Source: an uncultured Prevotellaceae bacterium
GTDB taxonomy: Bacteria > Bacteroidota > Bacteroidia > Bacteroidales > Bacteroidaceae
Length of the DNA stretch: 52,725 bases
Direction: 5' to 3'
Assembly (NCBI GenBank): GCA_902781315.1
Contig: CACZIT010000033.1
Coordinates: 1 to 52,725 of the forward strand
Both the position numbers and the translations under genes were made by a program. The notes under the pieces are model-generated. The model had not been told where the DNA came from and did not search any database. It was given only the letters and a program-made list of their open reading frames with translations. How positions within the stretch are numbered: the first letter of the stretch is position 1; each line of letters opens with the position of its first letter. Shown one piece after another: positions 34,517 through 43,571 of the stretch.

Positions 34517-36043
34517 TCATCCGCAGTGGAAGTACTGCTCTACGAGGGCAGCAATCTTCTGCTCGTCGCCGGTGATGTCGGCACGGAGGGTGCGGTCGTG
34601 GAAGGCGCGCAGCTGGGCGATGATGCCGTCGATCATGGTCGTCGAGAACACGCCATGCTCCTCAAATACCTTGCGCTGCTGCTCCAGACAGTCGGCCGAC
34701 GCCTCGCAGGAGTCGGGCAGCTGGGCCAGCGTGGCCAGCTTGTCGGCGTTGGCAGCGTCGTGGATGTTCACGTCAACGTAATTCTTCTCGGCCAACTCCA
34801 GGGCGTTCTGCATCTCGAAGCCGTGGCGGCAGGCCACACACAGGCCGGCCAGCAGCTGGTAGATGTCGGCTGAACCGTCGGGCGAGCGCATCTCGACCGT
34901 CTGCTTCTGCGTGGTGTCGAAGTCGGAAGCCGGCTCCAACGGATTGGCCAGCGCACTCATGTCCGACTTGGCGGTCCATCCCAGCGGCACACGAACGAGC
35001 ACAGAACGGTTGCGGTCGCCCCAGCAGACATTCGTGGGAGCTTCCTGATGAGGCACGAGGCGGAAGTAGCTCGTGGGGTTCTTGTTGCCGAAGGCGGTGA
35101 TGCTGGGAGCCAGGTCCATCATGCCGCCAATCATGCGCAGAGCATCGTCGGAGAGCGGCGTGCCGAACTGCGGGCGCGGCTGGTCGGTGAGCATCATGTT
35201 GCGACCGTCCTTCGTGATACGCATGTGCACGTGCAGACCCGAGCCGGCCTTGCCGGTGGTGATCTTCGGGGCGAACGTCACGTTCAGTCCCTCGCGCCAT
35301 GCCAGGTTGCGGATGACCCACTTGGCAATCATCAGCTGGTCGGCAGCCTCGCACACGGGCACGGGCAGGAACTCTATCTCGTTCTGCTCGTAGGTGAGTC
35401 CGTCCTGCGTGAAGTTGCCCACCTCGCTGTGACCGTACTTAATCTGGCCGCCCGTCTGAGCGATGTAGTACATGCAGCGCGTGCGGAAGTCGTTGGTCTT
35501 GGCATAGGGAGCACTCTCGTGATAGCCGCGCTGGTCGATGGCGGGATAAACCTCCTCCGTGGACTTGATGACGTAGTACTCCAGCTCGCCCATGGCCTCG
35601 TAGTCCATGCCCGTCACGTCGCGGAAGGCCTGTGCGGCGCGTCGCAGTGTCTGCTCGGGCGACGAGGAGAGCGGCTGGCCGTCCTTGTCGAAGTAGGAAC
35701 AGAGCAGGCAGAGTGTTGGAATCTCTGAGAACGGATCGACGAAGGCCGTGGAGAAGCGCGGCAGCACGTAGAGGTCGCTGGCCGAAGCCTGAATGAACGA
35801 GAACAGGCTGGAGCCGTCGACACGCTCGCCGCAGGTCAGGATGGTCTCCAGATAGGCGCGGTCGCTGATGACGAAGTTCAGCGTCTTCAACTTGCCGTCG
35901 CCACCGGGATACATGAAGTTCACCATCTTAATCTGGTTCTCCTCGATGAAGCGGATGATGTCTTGTTTCGTAAACTCTTGCGGCATCTTCTGCAGGAATG
36001 CCACCACGCGATTGGCGTTCAACGCCAGACGATTGTTTGTCAT
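34517..36043 (-). CDS. glnA: Glutamine synthetase, type I
   Basis: A 508-residue enzyme that joins ammonia to glutamate using ATP. Seen are the catalytic-domain blocks GSGLHVHM, NKNPTSYFRLVPHQEAPTN, the RSVLVRVP stretch and the late Glu/Arg block VEMRSPDGSADIYQL. It is the length of type I enzymes rather than the approximately 730-residue type III enzyme common in Bacteroides. I do not see the NLYDLP adenylylation loop of enterobacterial GlnA. It is a single-gene unit with its own promoter and a strong terminator. Confidence 0.93.
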   Translation of the reverse strand: MTNNRLALNANRVVAFLQKMPQEFTKQDIIRFIEENQIKMVNFMYPGGDGKLKTLNFVISDRAYLETILTCGERVDGSSLFSFIQASASDLYVLPRFSTAFVDPFSEIPTLCLLCSYFDKDGQPLSSSPEQTLRRAAQAFRDVTGMDYEAMGELEYYVIKSTEEVYPAIDQRGYHESAPYAKTNDFRTRCMYYIAQTGGQIKYGHSEVGNFTQDGLTYEQNEIEFLPVPVCEAADQLMIAKWVIRNLAWREGLNVTFAPKITTGKAGSGLHVHMRITKDGRNMMLTDQPRPQFGTPLSDDALRMIGGMMDLAPSITAFGNKNPTSYFRLVPHQEAPTNVCWGDRNRSVLVRVPLGWTAKSDMSALANPLEPASDFDTTQKQTVEMRSPDGSADIYQLLAGLCVACRHGFEMQNALELAEKNYVDVNIHDAANADKLATLAQLPDSCEASADCLEQQRKVFEEHGVFSTTMIDGIIAQLRAFHDRTLRADITGDEQKIAALVEQYFHCG

Positions 36044-36089
36044 GATAGTTTTTAGGGGGTTTAAAGGGTTTCAGATATGGTTTCAGCTA

Positions 36090-36120
36090 CAAAGTTATAC
36101 ATTTCGGCCGACATAACCAA
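36090..36120 (-). promoter_or_regulatory. glnA promoter
   Basis: On the minus strand TTG (36120-36118), 20 bases, then TAACTTTG (36097-36090), 46 bases ahead of the start codon. A TTTAAAGGG-type repeat lies between. Confidence 0.6.
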
Positions 36121-36249
36121 AACTTTCAGTTTATTTTTGCATTTGCATCATCTAAATTGTCCGGAGCATGCCTTTCGTGCAAGCGAACCATTGCTTTCGA
36201 TGGGCTGGAGAACTGCCTTTGCACGACGATTGAATTGCACCTAAGATGT

Positions 36250-36374
36250 AAATTAACTGAGATTAAAAAGCAAATTAACTGAGATTGAAAAGTAAATTAA
36301 GTTAATTTGTGAAGTAAATTAAGTTATTTTACTATGCAAATTAAGTTAATTTACCGAGCAAATTAACTTAATTT
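36250..36374. repeat. Six AAATTAA units at an exact 22-base period
   Basis: AAATTAA starts at 36250, 36272, 36294, 36316, 36338 and 36360, exactly 22 bases each time. Units 3, 5 and 6 are full 15-base palindromes (AAATTAA-G or C-TTAATTT), unit 4 is nearly so (AAATTAAGTTATTTT), and units 1 and 2 have AAATTAACTGAGATT. The seven-base spacers differ. The array fills the gap between the glnA promoter and the terminator of the ABC/GntR operon; no gene lies in 36121-36420. Confidence 0.9.
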
Positions 36375-36420
36375 ACTTTTTAGGAGATAAGCTCTTGATA
36401 ATCAATAGGATAGAAAACAA

Positions 36421-36451
36421 GATAGCAGAGCAATGCTTTTGCTCTGCTATC
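36421..36451 (-). terminator. Terminator of the ABC/GntR operon
   Basis: A perfect 13-base stem (GATAGCAGAGCAA and its complement) with a five-base loop, followed on the minus strand by TTGTTTTCTATCC. It lies about 30 bases beyond the GntR stop. Confidence 0.8.
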
Positions 36452-36479
36452 CGATGTATTCAGGCAAACGGAAGAACCA

Positions 36480-36845
36480 CTATTTGCCTTCGAGATACTG
36501 CTGCCAAGCCTGGCTGACGTCGTCGATGGAGAGGCCGACGAGCTGCAGGCGGCGCAGGAAGTCGGGCATTTCCTTCTCGAGGAACTCTTTCTTTCGGGCG
36601 TTCAGAATCTTCCGCTTTGCCCCGCGCGCCACCTGCATGCCCACGCCGCGCTGCTGCTGCAGGATGTCGTCGCGCTGCAGCACCTCGAAGGCGCGCAGGG
36701 CGGTGTTGGCGTTCACCTCGTATTCGGCTGCCAGTTCGCGCACGCTCGGCACGCGGTCGCCCTCTCGGTAGCGGTCGGCAAGGATGTCGTCGCAGAGGCG
36801 TTCGGCAATCTTCACGAACAGGGCTTTATCGCTGTGGTAGATCAT
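36480..36845 (-). CDS. GntR-family (YtrA-like) regulator
   Basis: A 121-residue transcription factor with a winged-helix GntR domain (about residues 10-75; VPSVRELAAEYEVNANTAL is the recognition region) and a short helical tail, as in YtrA-type regulators that control adjacent ABC transporters. Its ATG overlaps the stop of the membrane-protein gene by four bases (ATGA), so the three genes are translated from one message. It is probably an autoregulator of this operon; the effector is unknown. Confidence 0.87.
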   Translation of the reverse strand: MIYHSDKALFVKIAERLCDDILADRYREGDRVPSVRELAAEYEVNANTALRAFEVLQRDDILQQQRGVGMQVARGAKRKILNARKKEFLEKEMPDFLRRLQLVGLSIDDVSQAWQQYLEGK

Positions 36846-37666
36846 AGGCGCATGGATTTACAGGTGACGACTTGTGCACGACAGAAGCAACGGTAACCGA
36901 GCCAATAGTTGAAGGCCGAGAACAGATAGATGACGGCCACGAACAGAAGTATGAGCAGTGTGTCGTGCTCCCAGGCCCATGTCTTGCTGATAAGCTTTTC
37001 AAAGACGAGATAGGCTATGCCTACTCCCACAAACAACGTAGGAATGGCCCACAACCAGCCGTTGCGGCGAAACAGCAGACCGCTGAGCGTGAACACCGAC
37101 CATGGCCAAAGGGCCATCGTGCTGGTCATGAAGAAGTATCGCAGGAATCCCAGCAGCGGCGTTGTGCCCCAATAGGAACTGAAGAGAACCCATTGGCCAG
37201 GCAGGATATAGCCGAAGACAATCTTCCTAAGCGGAACCTCACCACCGAGGAACAGCGTGTCGATGAGCATTGGTATGGAGGTGATGACGTGTGCCGTGAC
37301 ACGGGCGGCGAAAGCCAGCAGCCAGATGCCCACGGTGGCAAAGAGCACGCGCGAGAGGTATTTCTCCAGATTGCTGGCTGGCAGCACGAGTGTGGTGGTG
37401 GCCGTCTGCTTGCGTCCTAACGAGGCAAACATGTAGGCAGCACTGATCAGGATGAAGCCCCAGAACACCCATTCGTCGTTGAAAAAAATGTAAAGGCCAT
37501 TCCAATATTCGACCGAGAAGAAGCGGGCGAGCAGCCAGAACAGTATCGACTTGAACACGTAGAAAGCGACCAAGCCGAGGAAAAGGCGCTTGTAGATGTG
37601 TTTTCCCGTGCGCCAGAAGTAGCGCATGAGGCGCAGCATGTGGCGAAGAGAGATTTTTTCTTTCAT
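36842..37666 (-). CDS. ABC transporter membrane protein
   Basis: A 274-residue integral membrane protein with about six hydrophobic segments and a basic N-terminus. It belongs by context to the ATPase gene 13 bases upstream and the GntR gene it overlaps. The cargo is unknown; such YtrA-type units often respond to envelope stress or antimicrobial compounds. Confidence 0.72.
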   Translation of the reverse strand: MKEKISLRHMLRLMRYFWRTGKHIYKRLFLGLVAFYVFKSILFWLLARFFSVEYWNGLYIFFNDEWVFWGFILISAAYMFASLGRKQTATTTLVLPASNLEKYLSRVLFATVGIWLLAFAARVTAHVITSIPMLIDTLFLGGEVPLRKIVFGYILPGQWVLFSSYWGTTPLLGFLRYFFMTSTMALWPWSVFTLSGLLFRRNGWLWAIPTLFVGVGIAYLVFEKLISKTWAWEHDTLLILLFVAVIYLFSAFNYWLGYRCFCRAQVVTCKSMRL

Positions 37667-37679
37667 AATTATTTGAGAG

Positions 37680-38567
37680 TTATTTGTTGGCGTCAGTGGG
37701 GGAGAGTTTCATTTCTATTTTTCCGTTCTGCACGGCGGAGTAGAGCAGTTCGAGGTTGAGAGGTGTCTCCTCGTCGTCGGGGTGGCGAGGGGCGATGCAG
37801 GCATAGCCCTGGGCTGTGCGCTCGGTGTAGAGGGCATCGGCGGTGGGCTGGGGCGCGAGGGTGAAGGAGTACTCCTGGGTGAGACGCGACACGGTCGCGT
37901 CAAACCGTAACTGAGAATGAGGGGCAAGGCTATTGTCTTGCGCTCCTTGCGCTCCTTGTACTCCCAGAATGAGCACGTGGTCGAGCAGTTGCTCCACGTC
38001 GTGCACTTGGTGAGTGGCAATGATGATGGTGCGCTCGTCGGTCATGTGCGAGGCAATGACGCGGCGGAACTGCTTCTTCGACGCGATGTCGAGACCATTG
38101 GTGGGCTCGTCCATGAGCAGATAGCGCGTGCCGCAGGCCAGGGCGAACGCCATCAGGACCTTCTTCTTCTGACCCATTGAGAGGCGGCTGATGTGAAGCG
38201 ACTCGGGCAGGCAGAACTCCTGCAGGCACTGGCTGAGCACTTCCTGCGAGAAGCGCGGATAGAACGGCCGATAGGTGTCGACGTACTCGGCGAGCGTCAT
38301 CGACGGCAGTTCGAACTCCTCGGGTACGATGTAGAGGTCCTGCAGCAGGGAGCGCTCGCGTCGACTGGCGTCGCGAGTGTCGACCAATGCCAGTCCTTCG
38401 CTGGGATGCAGCAAGCCCATCATAATATATAATAAGGTGGACTTGCCCGAACCGTTAGGCCCCAGCAGGCCATAGATGCGACCCACGGGCAGGCTCAGAC
38501 TGAACTGCGAGAACACAGGGGCTGCGCTGCCCGCATACTGAAACGAAATGTTTTGCAGTTGAATCAT
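37680..38567 (-). CDS. ABC transporter ATP-binding protein
   Basis: A 295-residue ATPase: Walker A GPNGSGKST (about 35-43), signature LSMGQKKKV, Walker B YLLMDEPTNG and H-loop ATHQVHD. Residues about 200-212 (GVQGAQGAQDNSL) are encoded by a CAAGGAGCG-type repeat that also occurs ahead of bcp, inserted just after the H-loop region. The C-terminal 80 residues are variable. It is first in the operon, with a promoter at 38665-38695. Confidence 0.88.
   Translation of the reverse strand: MIQLQNISFQYAGSAAPVFSQFSLSLPVGRIYGLLGPNGSGKSTLLYIMMGLLHPSEGLALVDTRDASRRERSLLQDLYIVPEEFELPSMTLAEYVDTYRPFYPRFSQEVLSQCLQEFCLPESLHISRLSMGQKKKVLMAFALACGTRYLLMDEPTNGLDIASKKQFRRVIASHMTDERTIIIATHQVHDVEQLLDHVLILGVQGAQGAQDNSLAPHSQLRFDATVSRLTQEYSFTLAPQPTADALYTERTAQGYACIAPRHPDDEETPLNLELLYSAVQNGKIEMKLSPTDANK
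37930..37966 (-). repeat. CAAGGAG repeat translated in the ABC ATPase gene
   Basis: The minus strand reads GGGAGTACAAGGAGCGCAAG then GAGCGCAAGACAATAG. The last 11 bases (CAAGACAATAG) are identical to the end of the repeat at 16312-16360. It is in frame here and encodes VQGAQGAQDNS. Confidence 0.75.
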
Positions 38568-38591
38568 AACTTTACTTGTTGTTTTTTTTAA

Positions 38592-38632
38592 TAATTGAAC
38601 TTTAAACTTGAAACTTTAGACTTGAAACTCAG
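38592..38632. repeat. AACTTTAAACTTG repeats
   Basis: GAACTTTAAACTTGAAACTT and TAGACTTGAAACTC form a short run of degenerate seven- to nine-base units in the leader of the ABC operon, the same type as at 29259-29289 and 48234-48268. A small hairpin (GTGTC...GACAC, 38641-38662) follows. Confidence 0.6.
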
Positions 38633-38664
38633 AGAGTTAAGTGTCTTAGTTACTTAGGACACCG

Positions 38665-38695
38665 CAAAAGTAATTCTTTCTCTTGAAACTGCCAA
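38665..38695 (-). promoter_or_regulatory. Promoter of the ABC/GntR operon
   Basis: On the minus strand TTG (38695-38693), 20 bases, then TACTTTTG (38672-38665). The hairpin at 38641-38662 directly downstream could be the operator for the GntR protein. Confidence 0.6.
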
Positions 38696-38739
38696 GAAAG
38701 GGTCATGCTTTTTATAAGATTTTAACTAAGAGGTGACAA

Positions 38740-38780
38740 ATCGTCGGTAGTTTTATGACAAATTGACAACACCCGACGAT
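38740..38780 (+). promoter_or_regulatory. Inverted repeat ahead of clpB
   Basis: ATCGTCGG (38740-38747) and CCGACGAT (38773-38780) are perfect inverted copies separated by 25 bases. They lie 70-110 bases before the clpB start. It is not the CIRCE element. It may be a heat-shock operator or a leader stem; an AAAGGAGA ribosome-binding site precedes the ATG. Confidence 0.45.
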
Positions 38781-38849
38781 TGGCGCGCTGTTTGAAGGCA
38801 TGATAGTAGAAAAAACAAAACAAAAACAAAAAGAAAGGAGAACAACGCT

Positions 38850-41357
38850 ATGACATTAGACAAGTTTACGATTAAGGCGCAGGAGGCCGTGCAGGCGGCT
38901 GCAGGGCGTGCGCAGTCAGCTGGCCAGCAGGCTGTGGAGCCCGTTCACCTGCTCTACGGCATCATGCAGAAAGCCAAGGACGTCACGGACTATCTGTTTG
39001 GTAAGCTGGGTGTGAACAGCCAGCAAATGGAACGCCTCGTGGAGAGCGAGATTGCACATCTGCCACGCGTGCAGGGCGGCGAGCCCTACTTCGCCAATGC
39101 AGCCGGGCAGGTGCTGCAGCGCGCTCAGGACACGGCCCAGAAGATGGGCGATGAGTTCGTGAGCGTGGAGCCTATGCTGCTGGCATTGCTCGCGGTGAAC
39201 AGCACCGCCAGCCGCATCATGAAGGATGCCGGCATCACTGAGAAAGGTCTGCAGCAAGCCATTGGAGAACTGCGACAGGGACAGAAGGTGCAGTCGATGA
39301 GTGGCGACGAGAACTTCCAGGCGCTCTCGAAGTATGCCAAGAACCTCGTCGACGATGCCCGTAAGGGCAAGCTCGATCCGGTGATAGGCCGTGACGACGA
39401 GATTCGGCGCGTGCTGCAGATTCTGTCGCGCCGTACGAAGAACAACCCTATCCTGATAGGTGAACCGGGCACGGGTAAGACCGCCATCGTGGAAGGTCTG
39501 GCCCAGCGTATCGTGCGCGGCGACGTGCCGGAGAACCTGAAGAACAAGCAACTCTTCTCGCTCGACATGGGTGCGCTGCTGGCCGGTGCAAAATACAAGG
39601 GTGAGTTTGAGGAGCGGCTGAAGGGCGTCGTGAAGGAAGTGACGCAGGCTGAAGGCGAGATCATCCTCTTCATCGACGAGATCCACACGCTGGTGGGTGC
39701 CGGCGGCGGCGAGGGTGCCATGGATGCCGCCAACATTCTGAAGCCTGCGCTGGCCCGCGGCGAACTGCGTGCCATCGGTGCCACGACGCTGAACGAATAC
39801 CAGAAGTACTTCGAGAAGGACAAGGCCCTGGAGCGACGCTTCCAGACGGTGATGGTAGACGAGCCCGACGAGCTTTCAGCCATCTCCATCCTGCGAGGAC
39901 TGAAGGAGCGCTACGAGAACCACCACAAGGTGCGTATTCAGGACGATGCCTGCATCGCCGCCGTGAAACTGTCAGAACGCTACATCAACGAACGATTCCT
40001 GCCCGACAAGGCCATCGACCTGATGGACGAAGCCGCCGCCAAGCTGCGCATGGAGCGCGACTCGGTGCCTGAGGAACTCGACGACATCACCCGACAACTG
40101 AAGCAGCTGGAGATTGAGCGCGAAGCCATTCGCCGCGAGAACGACACGGAGAAGATTGCACAGCTCGACAAGGACATAGCCGAACTGCGCGACAAGGAGA
40201 CGGCCTTCCGCGCCAAGTGGGAGGGTGAGCGCACGTTGGTGAACAAGATTCAGCAGGACAAGCAGCAGATGGAGCAACTGCGCTTCGAAGCTGAACAGGC
40301 TGAGCGCGAGGGCAACTACCAGCGCGTGGCTGAAATACGCTACGGACAGCTGCAGTCGCTCGAAACCGACATCGCCAAGATTCAGCAGCAACTGAACGAG
40401 CAGGAATCGGCCAGCCGACTCGTCAGAGAGGAAGTTACGGCCGACGACATTGCCGAGGTGGTGAGCCGCTGGACAGGCATTCCGGTGAGCCGAATGCTGC
40501 AGAGCGAGAAGGAGAAGCTGCTGCACCTGGAGGAGGAGTTGCATAAGCGCGTCATCGGACAGGATGAAGCCATCCGTGCCGTCAGCGATGCCGTGCGCCG
40601 AAGCCGTGCCGGACTGCAAGACCCGAAGCGACCCATCGCCTCGTTCATCTTCCTCGGCACCACGGGTGTGGGTAAGACGGAGCTGGCTAAGGCGCTGGCC
40701 GAGTATCTCTTCAACGACGAGCAGATGATGACGCGTATCGACATGTCGGAGTATCAGGAGAAGCACACCGTCTCGCGACTCATCGGAGCTCCTCCGGGCT
40801 ACGTGGGTTACGACGAGGGCGGACAGCTGACCGAAGCCGTACGGCGCAAGCCTTACTCGGTGTTGCTGTTCGACGAGATCGAGAAGGCTCACCCCGATGT
40901 GTTCAACATTCTGCTGCAGGTGCTCGACGACGGTCGACTGACCGACAACAAGGGACGGACAGCAAACTTCAAGAACACGCTCATCATCATGACCTCGAAC
41001 GCCACGCGCGACCAGCTGCGCATGCTGATGCGGCCGGAGTTCCTGAACCGTATAGACGAAATCATCACCTTCGAGCAACTCACCAAGGAGCAGATTGCCG
41101 ACGTGGTGACACTGCAGATGAAGAAGGTGAAGGCCATGCTCGAACCGCAAGGCTTCCAGCTCGACTGGACACCGCAAGCCATCAACTATCTGGCTGAGGT
41201 AGGCTACGACCCGCAGTATGGTGCACGTCCGGTGAAGCGGGCCATCCAGCAATACGTGCTCAACGAACTCTCGAAGCGCCTGCTCAGCGAACAGGTGACG
41301 CGCGAGAAGCCCATCATCATCGATGAGTTCGGCGACGGGCTGGTGTTTAGGAACTGA
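38850..41357 (+). CDS. clpB: ATP-dependent disaggregase ClpB
   Basis: An 835-residue AAA+ chaperone that rescues aggregated proteins with DnaK. It has the N-domain (about 1-145), the first ATPase (Walker A GEPGTGKT, about 204-211), the coiled-coil middle domain (about 400-520) and the second ATPase (GTTGVGKT, about 602; [19 protein letters not shown]). It is about 20 residues shorter than E. coli ClpB (857). The loss lies between sensor 1 (MTSN) and the arginine-finger block RPEFLNR, where only ten residues remain. A repeat array and a terminator follow the stop. Confidence 0.95.
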   Translation: MTLDKFTIKAQEAVQAAAGRAQSAGQQAVEPVHLLYGIMQKAKDVTDYLFGKLGVNSQQMERLVESEIAHLPRVQGGEPYFANAAGQVLQRAQDTAQKMGDEFVSVEPMLLALLAVNSTASRIMKDAGITEKGLQQAIGELRQGQKVQSMSGDENFQALSKYAKNLVDDARKGKLDPVIGRDDEIRRVLQILSRRTKNNPILIGEPGTGKTAIVEGLAQRIVRGDVPENLKNKQLFSLDMGALLAGAKYKGEFEERLKGVVKEVTQAEGEIILFIDEIHTLVGAGGGEGAMDAANILKPALARGELRAIGATTLNEYQKYFEKDKALERRFQTVMVDEPDELSAISILRGLKERYENHHKVRIQDDACIAAVKLSERYINERFLPDKAIDLMDEAAAKLRMERDSVPEELDDITRQLKQLEIEREAIRRENDTEKIAQLDKDIAELRDKETAFRAKWEGERTLVNKIQQDKQQMEQLRFEAEQAEREGNYQRVAEIRYGQLQSLETDIAKIQQQLNEQESASRLVREEVTADDIAEVVSRWTGIPVSRMLQSEKEKLLHLEEELHKRVIGQDEAIRAVSDAVRRSRAGLQDPKRPIASFIFLGTTGVGKTELAKALAEYLFNDEQMMTRIDMSEYQEKHTVSRLIGAPPGYVGYDEGGQLTEAVRRKPYSVLLFDEIEKAHPDVFNILLQVLDDGRLTDNKGRTANFKNTLIIMTSNATRDQLRMLMRPEFLNRIDEIITFEQLTKEQIADVVTLQMKKVKAMLEPQGFQLDWTPQAINYLAEVGYDPQYGARPVKRAIQQYVLNELSKRLLSEQVTREKPIIIDEFGDGLVFRN

Positions 41358-41413
41358 GTGACAAAGTAACAAAGTAACAAAGTAACAAAGTGACAAGGTA
41401 ACAAAGTAACAAA
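41358..41413. repeat. ACAAAGTA 8-base tandem array after clpB
   Basis: Seven consecutive eight-base units, mostly ACAAAGTA with a few single-base variants, begin immediately after the stop codon. Since the unit is not a multiple of three, a pure array closes every frame within a few codons (TAA). It is the untranslated prototype of the copies inside the EamA and macroglobulin genes. Confidence 0.88.
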
Positions 41414-41420
41414 AAGGAAG

Positions 41421-41457
41421 GACCTGTACCCGAGAAAAGGGGTGCAGGTCTTTTTTT
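41421..41457 (+). terminator. clpB terminator
   Basis: GACCTGTACCC pairs with GGGTGCAGGTC (one mismatch) around GAGAAAAG, followed by seven T. Confidence 0.85.
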
Positions 41458-41481
41458 GTTCGTAAAAAAATGTGGAGATTT

Positions 41482-41512
41482 TTTGTGTTCTGCACATTTT
41501 GCACTATCTTTG
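41482..41512 (+). promoter_or_regulatory. Promoter of the OPT transporter gene
   Basis: TTTG at 41482-41485, 19 bases, TATCTTTG at 41505-41512; the ATG at 41553 is 40 bases further. This supports the start at 41553 over the open frame from 41472. Confidence 0.65.
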
Positions 41513-41552
41513 CAGATTGAATTATTACGCGAACTTATTAAAAACCAGCAAT

Positions 41553-43541
41553 ATGGAAGAAAAAGACAGACTGGCAGCAGGACTGCCGGAAAATGCATTC
41601 AGAGAGTTGAAGGAGGGTGAACAGTACGAACCGCTGATGTCGCCCGATAGTAATTACCCCGAGGTGAATGCGTGGTCGGTGACGTGGGGCGTGGTGATGG
41701 CCATGCTCTTCTCGGCCGCAGCCGCCTATCTCGGACTGAAGGTTGGCCAGGTGTTTGAGGCTGCCATCCCCATCGCCATCATCGCTGTGGGCGTGTCGAC
41801 AGCTGCCAAGCGCTCGAAGGCCTTGGGCGAGAACGTCATCATCCAGTCTATCGGTGCCTGCTCGGGTGCTGTGGTGGCTGGCGCCATCTTCACGTTGCCT
41901 GCCATCTACATCCTGCAGGCAAAGTATCCTGAGATGAGTGCTTCGTTCATGAAAATCTTCATCTCGTCGCTCCTCGGCGGCATCATCGGCATCCTGTTCC
42001 TCATCCCGTTCCGCAAGTACTTCGTGAGCGAGATGCACGGCAAGTACCCCTTCCCTGAAGCCACGGCTACGACGCAGGTGCTCGTCTCCGGAGCCAAGGG
42101 TGGCGACCAAGCCAAGCCACTGCTGCTGGCAGGTATCGTGGGCGGACTGTACGATTTCATCGTGGCCACCTTCGGCTGGTGGAACGAGAACGTCACCACG
42201 CGCATGGTTGGCTGGGGCGAATACGTGGCCGACCATGCCAAGCTCGTGCTGAAGGTGAACACCGGTGCTGCCGTGCTGGGTCTGGGCTACATCATCGGCT
42301 TCAAGTATGCACTCATCATCTGCCTGGGTTCGCTCTCGGTGTGGTGGCTCATCGTGCCGGGACTGGCACTGCTGTTCCCTGACACGGTGATGAACCAGTG
42401 GGACCCCTCCATCGTTACTGCCGTCGGCGACATGTCGCCCGAACAAATCTTCACGTCCTACGGCAAGTCGATTGGCATCGGTGGCATCGCCATGGCCGGT
42501 ATCATCGGCATCATCAAGTCCTGGGGCATCATTAAGAGTGCCGTGGGACTGGCCGCACAGGAGATGAAGGGTGGCAAGGAAACCGCCGTCGCCCAGAAGC
42601 GTACCGAGCGCGACCTGTCGTTCAAGTTCATTGCCATTGCCTCGTTGCTCACCATTCTCGTGACGTTCCTGTTCTTCTGGTTCGGCGTGATGGATGGCAA
42701 CGTGTTCTTCGCCCTCGTGGCCATCGTGCTGGTGACGGTCATTGCCTTCCTCTTTACGACAGTGGCCGCCAACGCCATTGCCATCGTGGGCTCGAACCCC
42801 GTCTCGGGCATGACGCTGATGACGCTCATCCTCGCCTCGGTGGTGATGGTGGGCATCGGCCTGAAGGGCACCAGTGGCATGCTGGCAGCGCTGATTATGG
42901 GTGGCGTGGTATGCACGGCACTGGCCGTGGCCGGCGCCTTCATCACCGACCTGAAGGTGGGCTACTGGCTCGGCACAACGCCGCGCAAGCAGGAGCAGTG
43001 GAAGTTCCTCGGAACACTGGTGTCGGCAGCTACCGTGGGCGGTGTGATGATGCTGCTCAACGAGACTTACGGCTTTACCACCGGACAGCTGGCTGCCCCG
43101 CAGGCCAACGCCATGGCAGCCGTGATTGATCCGCTGATGAACGGCGTCGGCGCTCCCTGGCTGCTCTATGCCATCGGTGCCGTGATTGCTATCGTATTGA
43201 CGCTGTGCAAGGTGCCCGCATTGCCGTTTGCACTGGGTATGTTTATCCCCATCCAACTGAACCTGCCGCTGCTCGTAGGTGGTGCCGTGAGTTGGTATGT
43301 CACGACGCGGTCGAAGGACGAGCAGGTGAACAAGAAACGTGGCGAGAAGGGAACGCTCATCGCCTCAGGCTTCATCGCCGGCGGTGCCCTGATGGGTGTT
43401 GTCTCGGCCCTGCTGCGCTTCGGCGGCTTCAACCCCATCAGCGAGTCATGGCTGGCCAATCCGTTATCAGAGGCATGCTCGCTCGTGGCTTACGTACTGC
43501 TGATTGCCTACTTTATTCAAAGTACCAAAGTAACAAAGTAA
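41553..43541 (+). CDS. OPT-family oligopeptide transporter
   Basis: A 662-residue inner-membrane protein with many hydrophobic segments and OPT-family blocks such as NAWSVTWGVVMAM, GKYPFPEATA and PVSGMTLMT. The family takes up short peptides by proton symport, apt for a peptide-using Prevotella; the substrate is inferred. The last residues (STKVTK) and the stop come from an ACAAAGTA repeat. GH43 follows 30 bases later and may be co-transcribed. Confidence 0.88.
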   Translation: MEEKDRLAAGLPENAFRELKEGEQYEPLMSPDSNYPEVNAWSVTWGVVMAMLFSAAAAYLGLKVGQVFEAAIPIAIIAVGVSTAAKRSKALGENVIIQSIGACSGAVVAGAIFTLPAIYILQAKYPEMSASFMKIFISSLLGGIIGILFLIPFRKYFVSEMHGKYPFPEATATTQVLVSGAKGGDQAKPLLLAGIVGGLYDFIVATFGWWNENVTTRMVGWGEYVADHAKLVLKVNTGAAVLGLGYIIGFKYALIICLGSLSVWWLIVPGLALLFPDTVMNQWDPSIVTAVGDMSPEQIFTSYGKSIGIGGIAMAGIIGIIKSWGIIKSAVGLAAQEMKGGKETAVAQKRTERDLSFKFIAIASLLTILVTFLFFWFGVMDGNVFFALVAIVLVTVIAFLFTTVAANAIAIVGSNPVSGMTLMTLILASVVMVGIGLKGTSGMLAALIMGGVVCTALAVAGAFITDLKVGYWLGTTPRKQEQWKFLGTLVSAATVGGVMMLLNETYGFTTGQLAAPQANAMAAVIDPLMNGVGAPWLLYAIGAVIAIVLTLCKVPALPFALGMFIPIQLNLPLLVGGAVSWYVTTRSKDEQVNKKRGEKGTLIASGFIAGGALMGVVSALLRFGGFNPISESWLANPLSEACSLVAYVLLIAYFIQSTKVTK

Positions 43542-43552
43542 CAGGGTAACAA
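43517..43552. repeat. ACAAAGTA repeat overlapping the OPT stop codon
   Basis: CAAAGTACCAAAGTAACAAA then GTAACAGGGTAAC. The first unit has TACC instead of TAAC, which keeps the frame open until the following TAA ends the protein. Confidence 0.75.
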
Positions 43553-43571
43553 TACTAACACAATAACGACG

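Noticed and set aside
36250-36374. CRISPR array
   Set aside because: Units are 22 bases with only seven variable bases, the spacers are too short, and no cas gene is present. The same holds for 51107-51232.
38740-38780. CIRCE/HrcA operator
   Set aside because: The sequence is unlike TTAGCACTC-N9-GAGTGCTAA, and the spacing is far longer.
39972-41504. 510-residue open frame opposite clpB
   Set aside because: Antisense to an intact ClpB; low-complexity His/Leu-rich product.
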